Assembly: GCF_003268005.1 (NCBI RefSeq)
Contig: NZ_CP014213.1
Span: forward strand, 1,798,001-1,862,000
Direction of reading: 5' to 3'
Length of the DNA stretch: 64,000 bases
From: Methanosphaera sp. BMS
GTDB taxonomy: Archaea; Methanobacteriota; Methanobacteria; Methanobacteriales; Methanobacteriaceae
This document shows positions 57,901-64,000 of the stretch, piece by piece (the first letter of the stretch is position 1; each line of letters opens with the position of its first letter). The position numbers and the translations under genes are program-made. The notes under the pieces are model-generated. The model saw only the letters and a list, made by a program, of their open reading frames with translations. It searched no databases and was not told where the DNA came from.

Positions 57901-59078
57901 AGCACTTCAATATTTAATGTATTGTTGGATGACTTAACAGTATTGTTTCCGGCATACCTGAAGTTTATGGTATGCTTACCGGCAATTGCAGTGAAGTTTG
58001 TAATACTTACCATTCCATTTTGATTCGTTTTAACCCCATAGTTATTTGAAGCGTAACGAACATTTATTGTTGCATCAGGGATTGCCTTTTTAGTTTCCAA
58101 ATCCCTTAAGGTCAGGTTAATTATTACATTATCCCCTACATATATGTCCTCTTCGAAGTCTTCGGAATTATCTATAATCAGTTCACTCTCATGTGCCTTG
58201 ACAATATAGTTCCATGACTTGCTTGTTGCATTGAAGTATTCATTACCTTCAAATATCAGGGATATCCTATTTGTTCCCATGACTTTAGGCATGTAGTTAT
58301 ATGATATTATACCGTTTTTTACAGGAATGTTGATTATCTCGTCATTTACGTTAAGTTTGACATTTACATTATCCTCAAAATCTTCAAAACCCATAATTGG
58401 ATTATCATATTGAAGTTTTGAATCAATTACAATATCTTCATCCACATATCCACTTGTCTTTTCATTCAAGTTGATTATCTGTGTATTGAAGCGATGATAA
58501 GTAAATGATACGCTTCCCTGACCATAAAATGGATTGACACTTGTATCAGTAACTACTGCTTTGATAGTATGTATTCCTTCAGTTGTAGGTGTGTAATTGA
58601 AAGTGTTTGTTCCATTTCCTTTAATTACAAAGGAATAATTATCATCGATAGTTATATTAATGTTTCCCTTATAATCCTTATCGCCATGTGTACCGGGAGT
58701 ATACTTTGCAGTAAACATCACATTCAATGGGCGATCAAAGGGATATTTCTCCTCACCCTCCTCAGGATCAAAAAAGAATATTAAAACTTCTTTATCACCC
58801 TGTGGATCATAACTAGGATAACGGGAATCTGATTTGATTTGCTTTGTTGTCTTTGTATAATTACTGTGATTAATTGCGTCATTGTTTATTGTGTTAGTAT
58901 TGCTAGATTGATTTACCTTTGAATCCATACCTACATTTTTTTCCATAGGTATGGAAGTAGAAACATTTGCATCATTATCATCAGTTGTGTCGTTTGTAGC
59001 CGATGCAGACATGACCATCACCAATGATATGAATAATGCGATTAATAAAAACATTTTTTTAACATTTTTATTTTTCAT
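54906..59078 (-). CDS. Large adhesin-like surface protein with Ig-like repeats
   Basis: A 1390-residue surface protein. It has a signal peptide ('KKMFLLIALFISLVMVMSASA', about 7-27), then about ten Ig-like repeats of 80-100 residues up to about 990 (recurring 'YNYTPTTEGIHTI', 'TDENGYYTYMYEP', 'AGKHTINFRYAGN'). A long low-complexity stretch rich in Asn, Thr, Ser and Asp (about 990-1290), packed with N-x-S/T glycosylation sites, follows, and one membrane helix ends it ('LLILLFVLACIGIGYYY') with a short Lys tail. Such proteins are numerous in gut Methanobacteriales and are thought to mediate contact with host or bacteria. The ribosome site is weak (GGTA). An ExbB/ExbD-like pair lies directly upstream on the same strand. 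Confidence 0.9.
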   Translation of the reverse strand: MKNKNVKKMFLLIALFISLVMVMSASATNDTTDDNDANVSTSIPMEKNVGMDSKVNQSSNTNTINNDAINHSNYTKTTKQIKSDSRYPSYDPQGDKEVLIFFFDPEEGEEKYPFDRPLNVMFTAKYTPGTHGDKDYKGNINITIDDNYSFVIKGNGTNTFNYTPTTEGIHTIKAVVTDTSVNPFYGQGSVSFTYHRFNTQIINLNEKTSGYVDEDIVIDSKLQYDNPIMGFEDFEDNVNVKLNVNDEIINIPVKNGIISYNYMPKVMGTNRISLIFEGNEYFNATSKSWNYIVKAHESELIIDNSEDFEEDIYVGDNVIINLTLRDLETKKAIPDATINVRYASNNYGVKTNQNGMVSITNFTAIAGKHTINFRYAGNNTVKSSNNTLNIEVLKRTPVITLDEIKSVTLGSPTVIGGKLLNISGNDTLEVNLIIDAKNHSLTVSNQTNYSYTYESTVGQHHVSVYTSPSDKYLQSNIVNSTFITEKIKTSILLDDKTLSGIRDFKIVDSVEMIAQLSADNYDYASDIILFNITSEDVDDELFAYDVMRDENSYHLIFTQIPAGRYNITAYTKDNENYTYSANSTTITVEKMPVVINASVLDDDVAVFSNVTIKVSLEDEKGNKLNNYPFIIELDNQRFEVASDENAEYLLTYKVESVGTNNVTVTLPESYYYYEGSKNLTFTVRALNTEIDINSTNVTVGQNATITITLLDENSNKLSNQFVTVIINNQTDTTKTNGEGCAVIYYQSTSPGLNNITATYDSTTQYNTSNSTANFHVFKHQTNITLTTKPIKINESEEITGMATDENNKAISNLQLDLLVNGEIFSTKTDENGYYTYMYEPIIAGLHDVLIDLHDDEFYNDSTIEGTFNVSKYNTTLTVVHTPVSYSQTTAQTTISGTLTDELSNPVMSAHINLEIDGMTHDISTREDGSYQYDYKTDSEGIKSVTATFNGDNKYNPSTDVQTNFEVVFENQDNPEDNNHSSNGTGNDTPAGGNQSGGDTPSTNTTNPETNVNINATNDTIENSNISSDISNTNATETNSTINNTNTEGNVTNTTSNITNSTQDNINSTGNVTDTDINSNNTNINNSNITGNGSDVVVDGTDGSSVEGSNVTGNGSDVVVNGTDGSSVEGSNVTSNSNGTIENTTNGNITNSNITTNATNITVNVDNVTIEDSNITTNITNSSINQNNTHINNTTSSVNDTDVNDAVNDNKTVINDTQNIDSNSTDVNQTDVNQAINETTDDKNNTVVENNSDDVAVNDTVDNNDDTENVAIVENNTGNSTDNGDSAGVNSNSDDGQNVEDSQSNDDSQTRADASVLTGDTVSSFMVSSFADVVNHAVVDSVVSDSAEETVNKAYELSEISTFMNDLKEHLLILLFVLACIGIGYYYKMKN
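55681..55812 (-). repeat. Two 66-base tandem repeats in the adhesin stalk
   Basis: Copies at 55681-55746 and 55747-55812 differ at only about five positions and encode a 22-residue unit containing 'GNGSDVVV.GTDGSS'. They sit inside the Asn/Thr-rich stalk. The repeat indicates recent slippage or unequal recombination that could change stalk length. Confidence 0.85.
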
Positions 59079-59276
59079 TCTACCATTTGTTCGTGTTTTT
59101 TTCTTAATTAATGCAATAGGGATTACTTCATGAAAAAATGAAGTTTTCCAAATATGATTAATTAATGATAATTATTTTATAAGTTATTAGTATTAAACTT
59201 TTAAATATTAATGAATCAAATGAAAAAATAGTTTAGTTAAAAGATTAATAAAAAGAATTTGAAAAGGAAGGATTAA

Positions 59277-59603
59277 TCAACCCTCAACCATAATCAACTT
59301 ACCTGAATCAGGGTCACGATAAACACTGCCCACCTTACTATATCCAGAACCTGTTTGTTCGGCTTGCTGGATAGTGTTAGGAACTTCTTTTCCTTGAGAA
59401 ACGTTTATGGCATCCTGTAATGGCATTGAAGAATTTTGACTATCGGGGTTATAGCTGATCTGATCAATGCCGACGGATGTTATTGCAAGAATCAGAAAAC
59501 CGACGGCCAATACCAGCATGATATCAACCATGTTTACAATACTGGTCATTGGATCAGCATCTTCTCCATCAGAAAAACTTGGTTTACCACTCTTTTTTAT
59601 CAT
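59277..59603 (-). CDS. ExbD-like / DUF2149 small membrane protein
   Basis: A 108-residue protein with one N-terminal membrane helix ('VNMVDIMLVLAVGFLILAITS', about 23-44) and a soluble outside part. The Asp in 'MVDIMLVL' matches the proton-carrying Asp of ExbD/TolR helices. The family is what is called DUF2149 in methanogens. ATG at 59603 overlaps the stop of the MotA/TolQ/ExbB gene by four bases, so the two form a pair. They probably make a proton-driven membrane motor; the driven partner is unknown. Confidence 0.82.
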   Translation of the reverse strand: MIKKSGKPSFSDGEDADPMTSIVNMVDIMLVLAVGFLILAITSVGIDQISYNPDSQNSSMPLQDAINVSQGKEVPNTIQQAEQTGSGYSKVGSVYRDPDSGKLIMVEG

Positions 59604-60235
59604 AATTTCTTCTCCGCGATTGCCTCTGCTATAACATAAACAGTAGCCATATCCTCATCATACCATGACCTGCGAATTTTACCCATTATGTATGCAATCA
59701 GTGATGAGGCCAGACCCACCGTCGTAGTGTTAAAAGCTATAATCAACTGAGCAGACAATGTTGCAATATCACCGCTACCGAGTGATGCAAGTCCCGGACC
59801 CAGAGGAATTAAAGTTCCCAATAGACCACATCCAGAACCTATCCTTGAAATGATATCGGTTCTTGCCAGAGTACGACCCAATGCAAACTCCTCTGAGTCA
59901 ATAGCCTTACGTGAGTATGCCTCCATTGTATTGTCACTGAATCTATGACCGCTTAAAACCTTAAGCAGTACATCAATATACTCCTTATTTAAGTTTGAGC
60001 CTCTTATAACCTCTTCAATTTGATTAGTAGTTTCTGCATTGGAAATAGCATCCACGATTTTATCTAACTGTTCATCAGTAAGCTTATTTCTTTTTGAATA
60101 TTCCGCAATGAGAATCCCTATTTCAACCAAAGTCCATATGACTATTATTACAAGAACAATAAGTACCGGTATTAGTAAACTGGTAGCAATGGTATTGATA
60201 AAATTCGTCAGTATTTCACCAGTAAAAAATGCCAA
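59600..60235 (-). CDS. MotA/TolQ/ExbB-type proton channel protein
   Basis: A 211-residue membrane protein with one N-terminal helix ('LLIPVLIVLVIIVIWTLVEIGILI') and two C-terminal helices around 'IGSGCGLLGTLIPLGPGLASLGSGDIATLSAQLIIAFNTTTVGLASSLIAYIM', the conserved TolQ/ExbB signature. It forms the channel with the ExbD-like protein. The start is TTG at 60235, fixed by a strong GGAGGAG seven bases upstream; there is no alternative ATG near. The adhesin gene follows the pair on the same strand with a gap of about 200 bases. Confidence 0.9.
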   Translation of the reverse strand: MAFFTGEILTNFINTIATSLLIPVLIVLVIIVIWTLVEIGILIAEYSKRNKLTDEQLDKIVDAISNAETTNQIEEVIRGSNLNKEYIDVLLKVLSGHRFSDNTMEAYSRKAIDSEEFALGRTLARTDIISRIGSGCGLLGTLIPLGPGLASLGSGDIATLSAQLIIAFNTTTVGLASSLIAYIMGKIRRSWYDEDMATVYVIAEAIAEKKL

Positions 60236-60584
60236 GTATAATCTCCTCCATTAAAAATTTCTTAAGATAATCACCCATAGAACTAAAGTATACAATAAAT
60301 ATTGAATAACTTTAATCTTTTACTTATATTTCCTATTTTTGAATATTTTTAGTATATATACTTATTGACAAATGTATTTTTGAAATTTTAAAGACTGAAA
60401 TGATATTCATAATGGATAAACAATACGTTGATTGTGAATAATAAGTAATTTATCACCCAAGAGGGATTATACAATAGTTCAGCAAAATCATTACCAATTA
60501 TCTGCTAGCACCATACCCGATAAGAAAAAAAATATTTAAAAAAAAGTATAATGTTAAATAAACTGGTTTTTTGAATAATGAAGA
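60236..60584. other. Intergenic region upstream of the ExbB-like gene
   Basis: No gene is seen in 349 bases. AGTATATATACTT (60350-60362) is palindromic and TATA-like. Near 60460-60480 lies AAGAGGGATT, without a following frame. The right part is the downstream end of the methyltransferase gene. Confidence 0.4.
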
Positions 60585-61202
60585 CTATTTTCCTGCAACG
60601 ATGACAAGAAGATAATCCTCTTTCCGATTAAATACGTCTACTTTTTTAAAACCTACATCTTTGAGTATTTTTACGAGTTCATCTTTCGAATAGACCCTGA
60701 CATCATCAAGTATATCAATCCACTTTTGATCATTTGGATTGTTGCCGTCTGTATCGCAGGCTATTAGAAAACGGCCGTCATCATTCAATATCCTGTAAAC
60801 CTCACCGAAAGCCTTATTCAAATTTTTCCAGAAGTAAATTGTTTCAAATGCGGATGCCAAGTCATATATCCCATCATCCAATGGAATATCAAGTACGTTA
60901 GCCTCATATACATGGCAACGTCCGCTGTCAACGGCTTCCTGATTACGCTTGATGGACTCGGATACCGACAGTTGTGAATAGTCCAATCCGTCAACAATTC
61001 CCTTCGGACATCTTTTTAGGAATTTTTCAATGTTTACTCCACCGCCACATCCTATATCAATAACCTTGGAATCCTCAGCCAATTCAATGGATTCCATAGC
61101 ATAATTAGATATGACTTCATGATGACTATTCATGTCACCGATTATTTCCAGCCCATATTCTCCATGGGGTTTTTGACATTGCTCCAATCTTTCTTTCATC
61201 AT
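60585..61202 (-). CDS. Class I SAM-dependent methyltransferase
   Basis: A 205-residue Rossmann-fold methyltransferase: motif I 'VIDIGCGGGVNIEKFL', 'GLDYSQLSVSESIKRNQ' (acidic residue after beta 2), 'ANVLDIPLDDGIYDLASAFETIYFW' and 'IYRILNDDGRFLIACD'. This is the UbiE/COQ5-like small-molecule group; the substrate is unknown. Two ATG codons (61202 and 61199) follow GGAGGAG. It follows the TMEM175-like pair on the same strand with about 30 bases between. Confidence 0.88.
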   Translation of the reverse strand: MMKERLEQCQKPHGEYGLEIIGDMNSHHEVISNYAMESIELAEDSKVIDIGCGGGVNIEKFLKRCPKGIVDGLDYSQLSVSESIKRNQEAVDSGRCHVYEANVLDIPLDDGIYDLASAFETIYFWKNLNKAFGEVYRILNDDGRFLIACDTDGNNPNDQKWIDILDDVRVYSKDELVKILKDVGFKKVDVFNRKEDYLLVIVAGK

Positions 61203-61233
61203 TTTAATAAACTCCTCCCGTTAATTAATCCAA

Positions 61234-61806
61234 TTATAAATATTTTTTAATCTTAGGCCATGACAATGATACTGCTACAGATAATACACATCCGACAAAT
61301 ATTGCCGGAGGATAGAACAGATAACCTATGACAAATCCCACTACCTGCAATAAAAATCCTATTATTGTAATCTTTTTCCTATCCTTTAAAGCCAACCTTA
61401 AAGCTATATTGGCCTTGTCGAATCTGATTAATAATAAATCTGCCACGTAAAAGTTTATGTTTGTTAACAGAAATACCAATCCAAACATTGCCTGAGCAGT
61501 AAAGGAATAGAAATCTGTTGAAATCATCGTCGTTACATGAGGAAGCAGACCCACTATCATAATAGCAATTGAACCAGTCCATGTGATTGAACTGTTTAAC
61601 TTATTTACTATGCTAAATAGATTGTGATGATAATTCCATACATTAAAGCATATGACAAAACTTAGTGCATATGATAAAAACTGTGGACTCAACTCCAGTA
61701 GTGAAGACAAGGTAGTAGTCTCGGGTAGCGGTATTTCCATAACAATAATTGTTATGATAATTGCCAGAATTGCATCTATCAATGCCTCAAAACGTTCAGT
61801 TTCCAT
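61234..61806 (-). CDS. TMEM175-like (DUF1211) potassium channel protein, copy 2
   Basis: A six-helix membrane protein of 190 residues beginning 'METERFEALIDAILAIIITIIVMEIPLP', the first-helix signature of TMEM175/DUF1211 channels (R-F-E-A-x-x-D-A-x-x-A-I-x-x-T), with Ile where the family usually has Ser before Asp. The start is ATG at 61806, which puts the ribosome site GGTGAT inside the last codons of the preceding gene; earlier GTG and ATG codons at 61809-61815 are too close to that site. It overlaps its upstream paralogue by 11 bases. Probably a K+ leak channel subunit. Confidence 0.82.
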   Translation of the reverse strand: METERFEALIDAILAIIITIIVMEIPLPETTTLSSLLELSPQFLSYALSFVICFNVWNYHHNLFSIVNKLNSSITWTGSIAIMIVGLLPHVTTMISTDFYSFTAQAMFGLVFLLTNINFYVADLLLIRFDKANIALRLALKDRKKITIIGFLLQVVGFVIGYLFYPPAIFVGCVLSVAVSLSWPKIKKYL

Positions 61807-62386
61807 CATCATCACCCAATACGTATGTTTTTTGAATATATGGTATAGTGTTCCAGGTAATTACCGTAAGTAAACAGAGAATCATCATACAAATAGGATA
61901 ACCCATCAGCGATACCACACAGCCTATTAGGAATATCGCACAATTTAACAATAAAACCTCTTTATAGCTGATACCGTTTATCTCATGATTATGCACATCA
62001 TGCTTTATGGCTACCTTGGTAGATAACACGAACAATACGTTGACCAAAACGAATATCAAACCATACATTAACTCGGGCAACAAATCATAAGGGTTATGTG
62101 CCACCCATGCCGTAAAGTATGGAACCAATGTAACAATGAAAATCAATACAGAATACATCCAGATAACATTATTGTTAATATCCTCAAGAAAATTGAATAA
62201 CTTCCGATGATGGTCCCATATGCTAAAGAGTATTATGAAACTTAGAAAATATGCAAAAAACATTACATGCAGATCCCATATCCCCCTCATGGTCATAGTT
62301 GTCGGTTGGGGAATCTTAAGTACCATAACAGTCATCATGATTGCAAGAATTGCATCAATAAATGTTTCAAAACGACCAGAATCCAT
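61796..62386 (-). CDS. TMEM175-like (DUF1211) potassium channel protein, copy 1
   Basis: A 196-residue membrane protein and paralogue of the following gene: it begins 'MDSGRFETFIDAILAIMMTVMVLKIPQP', with the same first-helix signature. About six hydrophobic segments are seen ('FFAYFLSFIILFSIWDHHRKLF' matches 'FLSYALSFVICFNVWNYHHNLF' of the other copy). ATG at 62386 follows GGAGGT. Prokaryotic TMEM175 channels are tetramers; a mixed tetramer of the two products is possible but not shown. Confidence 0.82.
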   Translation of the reverse strand: MDSGRFETFIDAILAIMMTVMVLKIPQPTTMTMRGIWDLHVMFFAYFLSFIILFSIWDHHRKLFNFLEDINNNVIWMYSVLIFIVTLVPYFTAWVAHNPYDLLPELMYGLIFVLVNVLFVLSTKVAIKHDVHNHEINGISYKEVLLLNCAIFLIGCVVSLMGYPICMMILCLLTVITWNTIPYIQKTYVLGDDDGN

Positions 62387-62886
62387 TATAAACCTCCATA
62401 AATAATTATTGTCACATTATGAAAATAAACAATAATCAAAATAATAATAACAAACAATATGATTTAATAATAATTTTGAGATTATTCCTATTTAAATTAG
62501 TAACATGAATACAAAATAGTGATAAACAGTGAAGAATTTAACCAAAAGATACCATGCTGAGAGAAAACACCGATCAAATCCTGCTGAGGCTTTTTATAAT
62601 GATTAACCAAGAAACACTTTTAAAAACGCTTGAACAAAAGAATATAGTATAATGATACATAATTAGAGTTCAACAATAGCTATTATCAATCACGTCAGTC
62701 TTAAAATTGTTTTTAGATGATTATAAGCAATAACTGTAAGGCAATGCTTATGATTGAATTACTGCCAGGTTGATATATTTTTAAGCAGATTTAAGTAAAT
62801 ATTATTGAATTAAAAAAGATATATAATATACATATAATAAATTATTCAATCAGTACAAGATGTAATGTATTAAGGAATGTATAACT
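62387..62886. other. Long leader/intergenic region before cbiD
   Basis: There is no coding frame of note in 500 bases. A TATA-like run lies at about 62817-62840 with the cbiD start 50-70 bases beyond. A hairpin ATAAGCA/TGCTTAT occurs at 62723-62751. A less A+T-rich stretch at 62519-62595 (GTGATAA, two CTGA words, then a T-run) could be a small RNA. I looked for a cobalamin riboswitch and did not find its conserved boxes. Confidence 0.4.
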
Positions 62887-63987
62887 ATGGAACATCATAA
62901 AAATTCGGAAGAGAAGTCAGGAATTACAACCGGAAGCTGTGCCACTGCGGCAAGTGTTGCGGCATTGCTGACAATACTCGACAAGTCACCTGCTGTAGTT
63001 AACATAATTGCACCGAATAGCCAGTTAACTGCAGAAATATATGATACGAAGAAGCTTTCAGATACACAGGCAGAAGCTATCGTTGAAAAGCCAACATATA
63101 ACGATCCGGATGTTACCCGTGGAATTAAAATTGTATCACAGGTTTGTTTGACGGATAATATAGGAGAAGTTGAAATAACGGCGGGTGAAGGTGTTGGAGT
63201 TGTTACAAAACCGGGTCTTCAAATACCTGTGGGTGAATATGCCATCAATCCCGTTCCAAGAAAGATGATTAAGGAAAATATTAAAAGGTTCTTACCTGAT
63301 AACAAGGGTGCGATTGTTAAAATCATAATTCCGGAGGGCAAAGAGATAGCACCAAAAACTATGAACAGCCGTTTAGGAATAATTGATGGAATATCCATAC
63401 TTGGAACTACCGGTATAGCCAGACCAATGTCCAATAAGGCATATACAGATTCACTCAGAGTACAGTTGGATGTGGCAAGTGCCAATGGATATGAGGAGCT
63501 GTTATTTGTACCCGGCAATATCGGTACAAGAATTGCCAATGAAAGACTCGTTATAGATGAGGATGCCATAATCGAGATGAGTAACTTTGTAGGTTATATG
63601 CTTGATGAGGCAGACAAGATGGACGCGTTTAAATCAATAACAATCTTTGGTCATGCGGGCAAACTAATTAAGATTGCCGCAGGAATATTCAATACCAAGC
63701 AGAGTGTGGCCGATGCCAGACGTGAGATTATGACTGCCTACAGCGGATTATGCGGTGCAGATACAAATACCCTGCAGAGGATATTTGATTGTATCACCAC
63801 GGAGGACGTCATTAAGATATTGGATGAAAACAATCTTACCACCGATGTATTCGAGTTGATTGGTGATAAGATAGAAGAGTTATGTGAGCTTAAGTACAAC
63901 ATCAAGTTTCATGCCATTATCGTGAAGATGAATGGCGAAATATTAAATCCATCCAAAACAGATACAATCCCATTTGAATGGAAATAA
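62887..63987 (+). CDS. cbiD: Cobalt-precorrin-5B C1-methyltransferase
   Basis: A cobamide-pathway enzyme of 366 residues that methylates C1 of cobalt-precorrin-5B using S-adenosylmethionine in the anaerobic route. Typical sequence: 'SGITTGSCATAASVAAL', 'GEGVGVVTKPGLQIPVGEYAINPVPR' and 'ISILGTTGIARPMSN'. Methanogens need corrinoids for methyltransferases, including Mtr and, in methylotrophs, MtaBC. ATG at 62887 is preceded by AAGGAAT at a somewhat long spacing (about 10). It ends 13 bases before the window edge; any partner genes lie beyond. Confidence 0.95.
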   Translation: MEHHKNSEEKSGITTGSCATAASVAALLTILDKSPAVVNIIAPNSQLTAEIYDTKKLSDTQAEAIVEKPTYNDPDVTRGIKIVSQVCLTDNIGEVEITAGEGVGVVTKPGLQIPVGEYAINPVPRKMIKENIKRFLPDNKGAIVKIIIPEGKEIAPKTMNSRLGIIDGISILGTTGIARPMSNKAYTDSLRVQLDVASANGYEELLFVPGNIGTRIANERLVIDEDAIIEMSNFVGYMLDEADKMDAFKSITIFGHAGKLIKIAAGIFNTKQSVADARREIMTAYSGLCGADTNTLQRIFDCITTEDVIKILDENNLTTDVFELIGDKIEELCELKYNIKFHAIIVKMNGEILNPSKTDTIPFEWK

Positions 63988-64000
63988 TCCCATTAAAATA

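Noticed and set aside
62519-62590. C/D box small RNA
   Set aside because: GTGATAA and two CTGA words resemble C and D boxes, but the C box has a mismatch, C' is unclear and the terminal stem is missing. Kept only as a low-interest lead.
62387-62886. Cobalamin riboswitch before cbiD
   Set aside because: A B12-box-like CTGCCAGGT near 62761 was noticed, but the remaining conserved elements and paired arms are absent, and this riboswitch class is essentially bacterial.

Overview
The window comes from a strongly A+T-rich methanogenic archaeon of the order Methanobacteriales, most likely a gut Methanosphaera or a close Methanobrevibacter relative. The evidence is an HdrABC-type heterodisulfide reductase cluster, cyclic 2,3-diphosphoglycerate synthetase, an HMf-type histone, two thermosome subunits, GHMP-type shikimate kinase, ribosomal protein S17e, CbiD, a large surface adhesin with Ig-like repeats, and archaeal TATA boxes with GGTGAT/GGAGG-type ribosome binding sites. 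The genus is inferred from gene content, not from a marker search.

Layout. 1-0.8 kb: the 5' part of an IS630-type transposase and inverted repeats. 0.8-3.9 kb: a DnaQ-type exonuclease with a BRCT domain and small unknown proteins, two of them probable tandem paralogues. 3.9-10.1 kb: aspS, hisD, a divergent thermosome subunit and cpgS. 10.4 kb: a 35-residue, very basic protein. 10.7-18.6 kb: a UvrD-like helicase, an hdrC-hdrB-hdrA operon, cysS and tRNA-Cys(GCA). 18.9-23.2 kb: histone, a metal-exporting P-type ATPase with its ArsR/SmtB regulator, and a membrane-anchored Asn/Ser/Thr-rich protein. 23.5-25.8 kb: HMG-CoA synthase and thiolase (mevalonate pathway). 26.5-31.7 kb: a canonical thermosome subunit and a 1092-residue coiled-coil protein. 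31.7-36.3 kb: PAP2 phosphatase and the lysC-dapA-dapB-asd lysine/aspartate-family operon. 36.7-37.2 kb: a decayed ABC-transporter ATPase. 38.0-52.3 kb: a four-module nonribosomal peptide synthetase (NRPS) of about 4190 residues with reductive release, followed after 9 bases by a MATE exporter carrying an extra C-terminal domain. 52.7-54.6 kb: aroK-aroQ-rps17e and a CPHC thioredoxin-like protein. 54.9-60.2 kb: an adhesin-like protein with an upstream ExbB/ExbD-like pair. 60.6-64 kb: a methyltransferase, two overlapping TMEM175-like channel genes and cbiD.

The most notable system is the NRPS plus MATE unit. It would assemble a tetrapeptide-like product, release it as an aldehyde or alcohol, and export it. 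The enzyme starts with only the second half of a condensation domain. Its modules 1 and 2 share nearly identical DNA tracts that suggest recent gene conversion. Three of the four adenylation pockets read like a basic-amino-acid (ornithine-type) code. Other leads are an hdrCBA operon whose HdrA carries an MvhD-like tail without its iron-sulfur cysteines and whose HdrB has CC changed to HC in its second CCG motif; a 21-base promoter element shared exactly by the two thermosome genes; and the unlisted 35-residue basic protein.

All assignments are from reading the sequence and motif knowledge; no database search was possible.
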